From NCBI RefSeq assembly GCF_002332255.1, contig NZ_NRGW01000001.1, forward strand, positions 620,001 through 684,000: a stretch of DNA of 64,000 nucleotides. Reading direction: 5' to 3'. Below are positions 35,907 to 43,207 of the stretch, piece after piece (positions within the stretch are counted from its first letter, which is position 1; every line of letters starts with the position of its first letter). A program made the translations under genes and the position numbers. The notes beneath the pieces are model-generated. The model searched no databases. It saw only the letters and a program-made list of their open reading frames with translations, and was not told where the DNA came from. This DNA is from Halomonas sp. JB37 (GTDB lineage Bacteria > Pseudomonadota > Gammaproteobacteria > Pseudomonadales > Halomonadaceae).

Positions 35907-36932
35907 TTAGCGAATCGGAGGAGCGTACTGGAAGCCACCGGCGTTCCAAAGAGCGTTCACACCGCGCTCAATTTCAAGCGGAGAGCCCATGCCTACGTTA
36001 CGTTCAAAGCTTTCAGCGTAGTTACCGACCTGGCTGATAATGTTGTAAGCCCAGTCAGCCTCTAAGCCCATGCCTTCGCCATAGTTACCGTCTTGGCCGA
36101 GCAGGCGAGCCACGTCCGGATTTTCAGAGTTGAGCATTTCCTCAGCATTTTCGCTGGTCACGCCGTATTCTTCGGCGTTAATCATCGCGAACAGCGACCA
36201 CTTAACGATGTTAAACCACGTGTCATCGCCTTGACGCACGACGGGGCCAAGCGGCTCTTTAGAAATAATCTCAGGCAGAATGACCGCACCTTCGGGGTCA
36301 TCAAGCTGGATACGCAGCGCTGCTAACTGAGAGGTGTCGGAGGTCAATACATCGCAGCGCCCGGCCTGGAAGCCGCCAACGGTTTGCTCAGAGGTATCGA
36401 AAACGATGGGGTCAAATTCCATATCGTTGGCGCGGAAGTAATCGGCTACGTTCAACTCGGTAGTGGTGCCCGTTTGGATGCAGATAGCCGCGCCATCAAG
36501 TTCCATTGCACCGTTAATGCCAAGGTCGCGGCTAACCATGAAGCCGATACCGTCGTAGAAGTTAACCCCTGCGAAATTTAGGCCCAGGGTGGTATCCCGA
36601 GTAGTGGTCCAGGTGGTGTTGCGCGAAAGGACATCCACTTCGCCCGACTGAAGAGCGGTAAAGCGCTCAACGGCGTTAAGGGAGATATAGTTCACTGCGT
36701 CAGCATCGCCGAGAACCGCTGCGGCGACTGCGCGGCATACATCAACGTCCAGGCCTTGCCAGTTACCGTCGCCATCCGGTGCTGAAAAGCCAGGCAGGCC
36801 GTCACTCACGCCACACTGAACGGCCCCGCGCTCGATGGTATCTTCTAAGACGTCTGCTTGAGCCGTTGCTATTCCCGCTAACGTCATTGAGCCAGCAGAC
36901 GCTAGTAGCACGAGGTGTTTTTTGTTCAACAT
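35907..36932 (-). CDS. aapJ: General L-amino acid-binding periplasmic protein AapJ
   Basis: The 341-residue product has a signal peptide (LVLLASAGSMTLAGIATAQA). The AapJ pattern follows: VQCGVSDGLPGFSAPDGDGN, WQGLDVDVCRAVAAAVLGD, FTALQSGEVDVLSRNTTWT and ICIQTGTTTELNVADYF. It captures amino acids for the AapQM channel. It is the first and probably most expressed gene in its operon. Confidence 0.95.
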   Translation of the reverse strand: MLNKKHLVLLASAGSMTLAGIATAQADVLEDTIERGAVQCGVSDGLPGFSAPDGDGNWQGLDVDVCRAVAAAVLGDADAVNYISLNAVERFTALQSGEVDVLSRNTTWTTTRDTTLGLNFAGVNFYDGIGFMVSRDLGINGAMELDGAAICIQTGTTTELNVADYFRANDMEFDPIVFDTSEQTVGGFQAGRCDVLTSDTSQLAALRIQLDDPEGAVILPEIISKEPLGPVVRQGDDTWFNIVKWSLFAMINAEEYGVTSENAEEMLNSENPDVARLLGQDGNYGEGMGLEADWAYNIISQVGNYAESFERNVGMGSPLEIERGVNALWNAGGFQYAPPIR

Positions 36933-37089
36933 GTAGTTCCCCTTGAATCAATTAGAATCCTGAATTCCCAGAATCACGCATGCCGGAGCATGTAACTAAA
37001 CCTAGCAAGTAAGATGCCAACAAGGGTACAGGGGCTAATTCAGCGCTTTTCAACGCTAATCAACGAATTCGAGACGAACGTCTAGGTGC

Positions 37090-37147
37090 AAAAAATGAGA
37101 CTGCCCATTTGCTCTTGCACCTTTCTAGGGCAGAACAAGATGGGCAG
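37090..37147 (-). terminator. Intrinsic terminator after hemE-speE
   Basis: On the minus strand CTGCCCATCTTG (from 37147) pairs imperfectly with CAAATGGGCAG, followed by TCTCATTTTTTG near 37090. The position is 29 bp past the speE stop. Confidence 0.65.
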
Positions 37148-37175
37148 TGGTAAAACGAAGGGCTAAAGGCGTTAT

Positions 37176-38042
37176 TTACTCGGCCGCGAATGCCTTGCGC
37201 ATAAACGGCGGTAGCACGAGCGCGCCACGGTGGGCATCAACGCTGTAATACTCCAGCGGCAGGTCGTGACTTGCGGCATCCTGTTCACGGAACGCATTAA
37301 CGTCGATCAATTTACCGGCCAGCGTCACGCTCCACCAGCCTGAGGGATACACCGGCTGCGGGAAGGGCAGCGTAGCAACGCTATCAAATCCGGCTTCTTG
37401 CATATCGTGGCGCAGTTCGCGAATGATCGACCCGCTGTGATAAAGCGGCGACTCGCTCTGTTGCACCATTACGCCGCCACTTTTCAAAATGCGGTGACAG
37501 CGCTTTAGGAAGTCAGTTTTAAACAGCCCTTCGGCGGGGCCAACCGGGTCGGTGGAGTCGATAATTAACACGTCGATGCTCTCATCCGGTGCATCGTCGA
37601 CCCACTTCACGCCATCGGCGAACAGCAGCTCGGCCCGCGGGTCGTTATTCGACGCCACCAGCGATGGGAAGAAGCGTTGTGATGCTTTGGTAACCTCTTC
37701 ATCGATATCGATCTGGGTGACCTTTTCAACGCCAGGGTGGCGCAGCACTTCTTTTAAGGTGCCGCAGTCGCCACCGCCAATAATCACTACACGCTTAGGA
37801 TCTTGATGGGTAAACAGCGCCGGGTGCGCAATCATCTCGTGATAAAGAAAATTATCGCGATCCGTCAGCATCACGCAGCCATCCAGCACCATTAAGTTGC
37901 CGTAGGTCTCGGTGGCGTAGACTTCCAAGTGTTGGTACGGGCTCTGTACATCCAGCAGCTTTTCAGAAATCTTCAGTGAGAAAGCGCTGCCGTGGCTATC
38001 AAAGACTTCGGTAAACCACTGGTCGTCGCGTAATTCGCTCAT
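37176..38042 (-). CDS. speE: Spermidine synthase (polyamine aminopropyltransferase)
   Basis: The 288-residue SpeE transfers aminopropyl from decarboxylated S-adenosylmethionine to putrescine. The family signatures are present: VLDGCVMLTDRDNFLYHEMI, VVIIGGGDCGTLKEVLRH, IDSTDPVGPAEGLF and a C-terminal YYSVDAHRGALVLPPFM. The ATG at 38042 overlaps the hemE TGA, so translation is coupled. A TTG one codon earlier also opens the frame. A terminator follows. Confidence 0.95.
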   Translation of the reverse strand: MSELRDDQWFTEVFDSHGSAFSLKISEKLLDVQSPYQHLEVYATETYGNLMVLDGCVMLTDRDNFLYHEMIAHPALFTHQDPKRVVIIGGGDCGTLKEVLRHPGVEKVTQIDIDEEVTKASQRFFPSLVASNNDPRAELLFADGVKWVDDAPDESIDVLIIDSTDPVGPAEGLFKTDFLKRCHRILKSGGVMVQQSESPLYHSGSIIRELRHDMQEAGFDSVATLPFPQPVYPSGWWSVTLAGKLIDVNAFREQDAASHDLPLEYYSVDAHRGALVLPPFMRKAFAAE

Positions 38043-39154
38043 CAATTGGCTCCTGGGTGCGTGAGGCTGGATGGGGTCGAAATGTCCTGGTGATACTGCG
38101 GACTTAGCTCGTGCAGCGCCTCCATGAAGGCGGTGACGTTGTCCGGATGCGTAAATTGGCTGATGCCGTGGCCCAGGTTAAACACGTGGCCAGGGCCATG
38201 GCCGTAGCTTTCAAGCACGCGAGCAACCTCTGTGCGAATTGCCGAGGGGCGGGCAAACAGCACGTTGGGGTCCAGGTTGCCTTGTAGCGCGACTTTATGA
38301 CCAACGCGAGCGCGAGCATCGGAAAGCTCGGTGGACCAGTCGATACCCAGCGCATCGGCACCGGCATCGGCGATGTGCTCCAGCCATTGGCCGCCGTTTT
38401 TGGTGAACAGAATCACCGGCACGCGGCGTCCGTCGTGTTCGCGGATCAGCCCCGCCACGATCTGCTTCATATAGCGCAGCGAAAACTCAAGGTAGGCAGG
38501 TGTTGAAAGCGCGCCACCCCAGGTATCAAAAATCTGCACCGCCTGGGCACCCGCACGAATCTGCGCATTCAGATAGTCGGTCACCGACTGCGCCAGCGTA
38601 TCCAGCAGCTGGTGCAGAGTGTCTGGCGTGTCATAGAGCATGGTTTTCAAGTGGCGGAAATCTTTGCTAGAGCTGCCTTCCACCATGTAAGTCGCCAGTG
38701 TCCAGGGGCTGCCAGAGAACCCGATCAGCGGCATGCGCCCGTTCAGCTCGTGGCGAATAGTCGACACCGCGCGCATCACGTAATCTAGGTCGCGCTCGGC
38801 ATCGGGCACGCTCAGCGCGTCAACGTCTGCCTGCGTGCGTACCGTTTTACGAAATTTAGGGCCTTCGCCAGTTTCAAAGTACAGGCCAAGCCCCATCGCA
38901 TCCGGAATGGTTAAAATATCCGAAAACAGGATAGCCGCATCCAATGGATAGCGTTCCAGCGGCTGGAGCGTTACTTCGCAGGCCAGGTCTTGATTGCGGC
39001 ACAGGTCCATAAAACTGCCTGCATCGGCCCGCCTGGCGCGATATTCTGGCAGATAGCGGCCAGCCTGACGCATCATCCATACTGGCGTGCGATCCACGGG
39101 CTGACGCGCCAGCGCGCGAAGAAAACGATCATTTTTCAACGGTGTAGTCGTCAT
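38042..39154 (-). CDS. hemE: Uroporphyrinogen decarboxylase
   Basis: HemE converts uroporphyrinogen III to coproporphyrinogen III in haem synthesis. The product from the ATG at 39154 ([20 protein letters not shown]) is 370 residues. It has [20 protein letters not shown], the catalytic-loop [17 protein letters not shown] and the C-terminal [21 protein letters not shown] two codons upstream is possible. It heads the hemE-speE pair. A two-unit 12-bp repeat lies in the promoter area at 39199-39222. Confidence 0.97.
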   Translation of the reverse strand: MTTTPLKNDRFLRALARQPVDRTPVWMMRQAGRYLPEYRARRADAGSFMDLCRNQDLACEVTLQPLERYPLDAAILFSDILTIPDAMGLGLYFETGEGPKFRKTVRTQADVDALSVPDAERDLDYVMRAVSTIRHELNGRMPLIGFSGSPWTLATYMVEGSSSKDFRHLKTMLYDTPDTLHQLLDTLAQSVTDYLNAQIRAGAQAVQIFDTWGGALSTPAYLEFSLRYMKQIVAGLIREHDGRRVPVILFTKNGGQWLEHIADAGADALGIDWSTELSDARARVGHKVALQGNLDPNVLFARPSAIRTEVARVLESYGHGPGHVFNLGHGISQFTHPDNVTAFMEALHELSPQYHQDISTPSSLTHPGAN

Positions 39155-39198
39155 AAACACTTGCTCTTAAGAAATTTGCCCGCATTGTATGGGGGTAA

Positions 39199-39222
39199 TT
39201 GTACTTGAAGTTGTACGTGAAG
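39199..39222. repeat. Two-unit 12-bp tandem repeat upstream of hemE
   Basis: TTGTACTTGAAG (39199-39210) is followed directly by TTGTACGTGAAG (39211-39222), with one mismatch. It lies about 45-68 bp before the hemE start. Confidence 0.65.
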
Positions 39223-39352
39223 ATAGGCGCGAGAGCGGCTTACCGCGTGGCAAAATCGTCGCACCCAGCCAATTTTTCTCCGCTATTTAGCCGTCTAACC
39301 ACCGTGAGGCGGGCGCCGCTTCCTGATAGAATACCTGCCTACTTTGCCAACA

Positions 39353-39378
39353 CTGGTGTGGTTAACTGGTTTGGTTAA
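39353..39378. repeat. Two-unit 13-bp tandem repeat upstream of ribA
   Basis: CTGGTGTGGTTAA (39353-39365) is followed by CTGGTTTGGTTAA (39366-39378), with one mismatch, 15 bp before the ribA start. Confidence 0.6.
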
Positions 39379-39393
39379 TCAACGAGGTAACCT

Positions 39394-40029
39394 GTGACCA
39401 TTCGCTTCATTGCCGCTTCCCGACTGCCCACGCCCTGGGCCACTTTTACTATGCATGGCTTCGAAGATGAGGCTACTGGCAAAGATCATATCGCGCTAAC
39501 GCTGGGTGACGTGACCGGCGATGAGCCGGTACTTGGGCGCGTGCACTCTGAGTGTTTGACCGGCGATGCGCTGTTCTCAATGCGCTGCGACTGTGGCTAT
39601 CAGTTGCAGGAGGCGCTCAAACGTATCGCTGAAGAGGGCCGCGGTGTACTGTTTTATCTGCGCCAAGAAGGACGCGGCATTGGGCTTTTAAACAAAATTC
39701 GTGCTTACAACCTGCAAGACCAAGGTGCTGACACGGTAGAAGCCAACGAGCAGCTCGGCTTTGGTGCCGATATGCGCCGATACGATCTTTGCGTGCCCAT
39801 GCTCAATCACTTAGGTATTACATCGCTACGCCTAATGACTAACAATCCGCGCAAGGTGGAAGCGCTCACCCGCGACGGTGTCAACGTAGTAGAGCGCCTG
39901 CCTATCACGACCGGCCTAAACCCCCATAACGAACACTATCTTTCGACCAAAGCTGGCAAGCTTGGTCACATGATGGCTCTGGATGATTTTACCCGCGCCA
40001 GCGATGTGGATATTGAGCGTAAAGGCTAG
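39394..40029 (+). CDS. ribA: GTP cyclohydrolase II
   Basis: RibA opens GTP to give the first riboflavin intermediate. The 211-residue product begins with GTG at 39394 after GAGGTAA. It has the zinc-binding cysteines in [18 protein letters not shown], then [30 protein letters not shown] and MTNNPRKV. It is a stand-alone enzyme without the RibB domain. It converges on the Mrp operon with a shared terminator at 40053-40089. Confidence 0.96.
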   Translation: MTIRFIAASRLPTPWATFTMHGFEDEATGKDHIALTLGDVTGDEPVLGRVHSECLTGDALFSMRCDCGYQLQEALKRIAEEGRGVLFYLRQEGRGIGLLNKIRAYNLQDQGADTVEANEQLGFGADMRRYDLCVPMLNHLGITSLRLMTNNPRKVEALTRDGVNVVERLPITTGLNPHNEHYLSTKAGKLGHMMALDDFTRASDVDIERKG

Positions 40030-40052
40030 GTGAGCGGGCGGTGTCAGGCTAA

Positions 40053-40089
40053 AAGAAGGGGCGCCATTGCTATGGCGTTAGCCCTTCTT
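40053..40089. terminator. Bidirectional terminator between ribA and mrpG
   Basis: AAGAAGGG with inner CGCCAT pairs with ATGGCG and then CCCTTCTT, forming a long hairpin at 40053-40089. It also overlaps the mrpG stop codon (40088-40090), serving both convergent units. Confidence 0.75.
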
Positions 40090-40465
40090 ATTCATCCGGT
40101 GAGAAGGGATACACTTCGTTTGATTCTGTCTTACCGTCGCGTTGACGCGCCCGAAGGTCACGATAGACCGCAGTGCGCATAAGCAGCATGGCCACGACAG
40201 GTGCTGTGAGCAAAATGAACGCGGTGATGAGTAGCTCGTGAATCACTAAGCGCGACTGCAGCGCGGTAAAGAACAGCATTGATGCGATTAAAATGCAGCC
40301 AGCGCCTAGGGTGACCGTGATCGCCGGGCCATGGATACGCTGAAAAAAGTGCGGCAAACGCACCAGGCCTATCGCGCCAATTAGTACTACTAGGCTGCCC
40401 AACACCAGCAGCAGAGTGACGGGCAGGCTGACCCATAAGGGTAGGTTGTCAAAGTCAGGGCTCAT
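40088..40465 (-). CDS. mrpG: Mrp Na+/H+ antiporter subunit G
   Basis: This 125-residue small membrane subunit has about three helices. LPVTLLLVLGSLVVLIGAIG and LVRLPHFFQRIHGPAITVTL are the MnhG/MrpG hallmarks. It is the last gene of the operon, and its start overlaps the mrpF stop. All Mrp subunits are needed for the multi-subunit cation/proton antiporter that gives salt and alkaline tolerance, apt for a halophile. Confidence 0.93.
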   Translation of the reverse strand: MSPDFDNLPLWVSLPVTLLLVLGSLVVLIGAIGLVRLPHFFQRIHGPAITVTLGAGCILIASMLFFTALQSRLVIHELLITAFILLTAPVVAMLLMRTAVYRDLRARQRDGKTESNEVYPFSPDE

Positions 40466-40740
40466 TCGATCACCTCGCCGCGCATTAAGAATTTCGTGAG
40501 TGCCACCGTCGAGACAAACCCCGTCAATGCAATGAGCATGGCCGCTTCAAAATAAATCAGATTACCAAAACGCAGGCCTAGCGCTAACGCGAGCAGCATT
40601 GCGCACATCCATAGCGTGTCCAGTGCGAGCACTCGGTCTTGCGCGGTGGGGCCAAGCAGCAGGCGCACGACGCACAGCAGCATCGCCAGAAGGATACACA
40701 CCAGTGTGAAGTTGATGGCTAACGATAAAAGGGCCGTCAT
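40462..40740 (-). CDS. mrpF: Mrp Na+/H+ antiporter subunit F
   Basis: This 92-residue subunit has three predicted helices. VVRLLLGPTAQDRVLALDTL is the MrpF signature, followed by FGNLIYFEAAMLIALTGFVS. It overlaps mrpG by four bases and follows mrpE after 12 bp. Confidence 0.93.
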   Translation of the reverse strand: MTALLSLAINFTLVCILLAMLLCVVRLLLGPTAQDRVLALDTLWMCAMLLALALGLRFGNLIYFEAAMLIALTGFVSTVALTKFLMRGEVIE

Positions 40741-40752
40741 TGGCGCGCGCTC

Positions 40753-41256
40753 CTATACATTGTCGAAGATCTCAATCAACGGTTTCTCGTAGCGTGTCTT
40801 GATGGTGTCGACCCACCATTGGGCGTCGTGAAGATCAAACACATGCAGCACCAAATCATGGGTGTCGGGTAAAATTTCTACCCACACCGTACCCGGCGTA
40901 GAGTTAATCAGGCACGACAGCAGCGCTAAGCCGTGAGAATGCTTCAAGTCCAGGGGCACTTTAATAAACTGTGAATTAAGCCCTTGAGGCTTGGCAAAGA
41001 GAATGATCCGGCTCACGTTGAAGCAGGAGCGAATAATCTCTATTAGCGATAGCGTCAACAGGCGCGCCATCACTAGCGGCTTTCTAAACGGTACCGGCGT
41101 CATCGGGCGCAGCGGCTTGGTCATTAAGGGCGCGGCAATCGCAAGCAGCGTGCCAAGCAGTATCTGGGCGGGCGCTACGCTCTGGTTGAGCATTAACCAC
41201 ATAGCCAGCAGGGCAGCGGACAGCATCGGCGAGGGTAGCCAGCGGTGCAGACTCAT
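40753..41256 (-). CDS. mrpE: Mrp Na+/H+ antiporter subunit E
   Basis: The 167-residue subunit has N-terminal helices and a cytosolic domain. The MrpE-type segment SLIEIIRSCFNVSRIILFAK and the LKHSHGLALLSCLINSTPGT and VWVEILPDTHDLVLHVFD motifs are seen. The start overlaps the mrpD stop. Confidence 0.92.
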   Translation of the reverse strand: MSLHRWLPSPMLSAALLAMWLMLNQSVAPAQILLGTLLAIAAPLMTKPLRPMTPVPFRKPLVMARLLTLSLIEIIRSCFNVSRIILFAKPQGLNSQFIKVPLDLKHSHGLALLSCLINSTPGTVWVEILPDTHDLVLHVFDLHDAQWWVDTIKTRYEKPLIEIFDNV

Positions 41257-42866
41257 GTGCGTTCTCCCAACGGCTCTTGGGTGATCACCGGGGCCGATTC
41301 AATGCGCTCAATATACAGGCCCGGTTGATGAAGCGGCTCAGCGCTACGCTCCAGATAGGCCACGGTAGGCCCCGCCTGGGCGGTTAGCAGCACGCAGAGC
41401 AGCAGCAGTGCGGTGATGGGTGCCACCTCCGAGCGCTGTAGGTGCGGTGCCGTGGTGTGTTTAGTGGCCCAAAAGGTGCGCACGCCAAAGCGCATCAGCG
41501 AAATAATGCCCGCCAAACCTGACAGCACTATCAGCGTCAGCAGCAGCCAGGTCACCATGCTGGTCGACATTCCTTGTGGATTGAGCAAGGTATGCATCAA
41601 GCCAAATTTCGCCACAAAGCCCGATAGCGGCGGTAGGCCGGTGATCACCAGCGCGCATCCGGCGAAGGCGAGCCCTAAAAACGCCAGCGCGCCTGGAATC
41701 GGCACACCCACCGGCTCGTCAGGCTTATCATCAACGGCAAAGGCTTCCATGGTCAGCGCTAGCATCGCCGCGCCGGGTGTTCTGATCCGCTCAACCAGCT
41801 CAATTAGCAGCAGGAACGCCGCGACGGCGAGCGTTGAGCTAATCATATAAAACAGCGCAATGTTGATGAGTTCGGGCTGCCCGTAGCCTACCGCCGCTAA
41901 CAGCGTGCCGGACGAGATGACCGCAGCATAGCCTGCCATACGGCCTGGCTCTTGGCTGGCCAGTAATCCAATGGTACCGAATGCCAGTGTCGCGAGCCCG
42001 CCCCATAGCAATAAATCGAAGCCAAAGCCTGCTGCCGGCCCATCCGAGAACAGCAGCAGCCACAGCCGCAGCAGCACGTACACGCCAATCTTAGTCATCA
42101 GTACCATCATCGCGGCCACCGGCGGCGATGCGGCTGAATAGGTGGTGGGTAGCCAGAACCCCAGCGGCCACATAGCGCTTTTGGTCAAAAAGGCGAGCGC
42201 TAGAATAACAACGCCAATTTTCAGCAGCACTAGGTCTTCGGCGGCTAACAGATCTAAACGCGCGGCGAGGTCGGTCATGTTTAAGGTGCCGGTCGTTGCG
42301 TAAATCAGCGCCACGCCTATTAAGAAGAAGAACGATGCCAGCAAATTGACCACGATATATTGCATGCCGGCACGGATGCGACGGGTGTTGTAGCCGTGCA
42401 GCACTAACCCGTAGGAAGCTGCCAGCATGACCTCAAAAAACACGAATAGGTTGAACAGGTCATTGGTCAGAAAAGCGCCATTAATGCCCATTAATAAGAA
42501 TTGAAACAGCGAGTGAAAGTGAACGCCGATACGGCTCCAGCGCGACATCGAAAACACTAACGAGGCGATTGCCAGCACTGACGTCAGCAGCATCATCACT
42601 GCGGTAAGCCGGTCAACCAGCAGCACAATCCCGAAGGGCGCCGCCCAGTTAGCTGAGAGATAAACGCCAATGCCGTTGGGCCAGTATTCACGGTCAGACA
42701 GGTAAAGCAGCACCAGTGAAATCACTAGCAAAGAGACGGTGCTGACAATATTGATAAAAAACTTACGCTCATGGCGTCGCTCGTTAATCAAGATCAGCAG
42801 TGCGCCGCATAGCAAGGGTACTAATACCGGGGCAAGGATGAGGTGTTGAACCCACGGTAGGCTCAT
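41253..42866 (-). CDS. mrpD: Mrp Na+/H+ antiporter subunit D
   Basis: The 537-residue, about 14-helix subunit is homologous to complex I NuoN/NuoM. It has the conserved FEVMLAASYGLVLHGYNTRR and an antiporter core LTKSAMWPLGFWLPTTYSAA. It is longer than many MrpD proteins because of a hydrophilic loop at about 370-390 (MEAFAVDDKPDEPVGVPI). The start overlaps mrpC by four bases. Confidence 0.95.
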   Translation of the reverse strand: MSLPWVQHLILAPVLVPLLCGALLILINERRHERKFFINIVSTVSLLVISLVLLYLSDREYWPNGIGVYLSANWAAPFGIVLLVDRLTAVMMLLTSVLAIASLVFSMSRWSRIGVHFHSLFQFLLMGINGAFLTNDLFNLFVFFEVMLAASYGLVLHGYNTRRIRAGMQYIVVNLLASFFFLIGVALIYATTGTLNMTDLAARLDLLAAEDLVLLKIGVVILALAFLTKSAMWPLGFWLPTTYSAASPPVAAMMVLMTKIGVYVLLRLWLLLFSDGPAAGFGFDLLLWGGLATLAFGTIGLLASQEPGRMAGYAAVISSGTLLAAVGYGQPELINIALFYMISSTLAVAAFLLLIELVERIRTPGAAMLALTMEAFAVDDKPDEPVGVPIPGALAFLGLAFAGCALVITGLPPLSGFVAKFGLMHTLLNPQGMSTSMVTWLLLTLIVLSGLAGIISLMRFGVRTFWATKHTTAPHLQRSEVAPITALLLLCVLLTAQAGPTVAYLERSAEPLHQPGLYIERIESAPVITQEPLGERT

Positions 42867-43207
42867 TTATCCATCTCCTTACCATCGACATGGTCCGTGC
42901 CGGTTAAACCGCGTGCGCCGATCATCACCACTAGATAGAGGGCGGTGGTTGCAAAGCCGATGACAATCGCCGTTAACACCAGCGCCTGCGGCAGCGGGTC
43001 AGCGTACAGCGAAGGGTCAATTGCGCCTTCACCCAGCGTCAGCGGTGCTTGGTTGATCGACAGCCGGCCCATAATGAAAATAAACAGGTTCACCGCATAG
43101 GAAATGAGCAGCAGACCGGTAATGACCTGGAAAGAGCGTGGACGCAGGATCAGCCAGACGCCAGCGCCAAACATAATGCCAATGGCAATCGCTATGACGG
43201 CTTCCAT
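42863..43207 (-). CDS. mrpC: Mrp Na+/H+ antiporter subunit C
   Basis: This 114-residue NuoK-like subunit has three helices: IAIGIMFGAGVWLILRPRSF, VITGLLLISYAVNLFIFIMG and ALVLTAIVIGFATTALYLVV. Its start abuts the mrpA stop, and its stop overlaps the mrpD start. Confidence 0.94.
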   Translation of the reverse strand: MEAVIAIAIGIMFGAGVWLILRPRSFQVITGLLLISYAVNLFIFIMGRLSINQAPLTLGEGAIDPSLYADPLPQALVLTAIVIGFATTALYLVVMIGARGLTGTDHVDGKEMDK

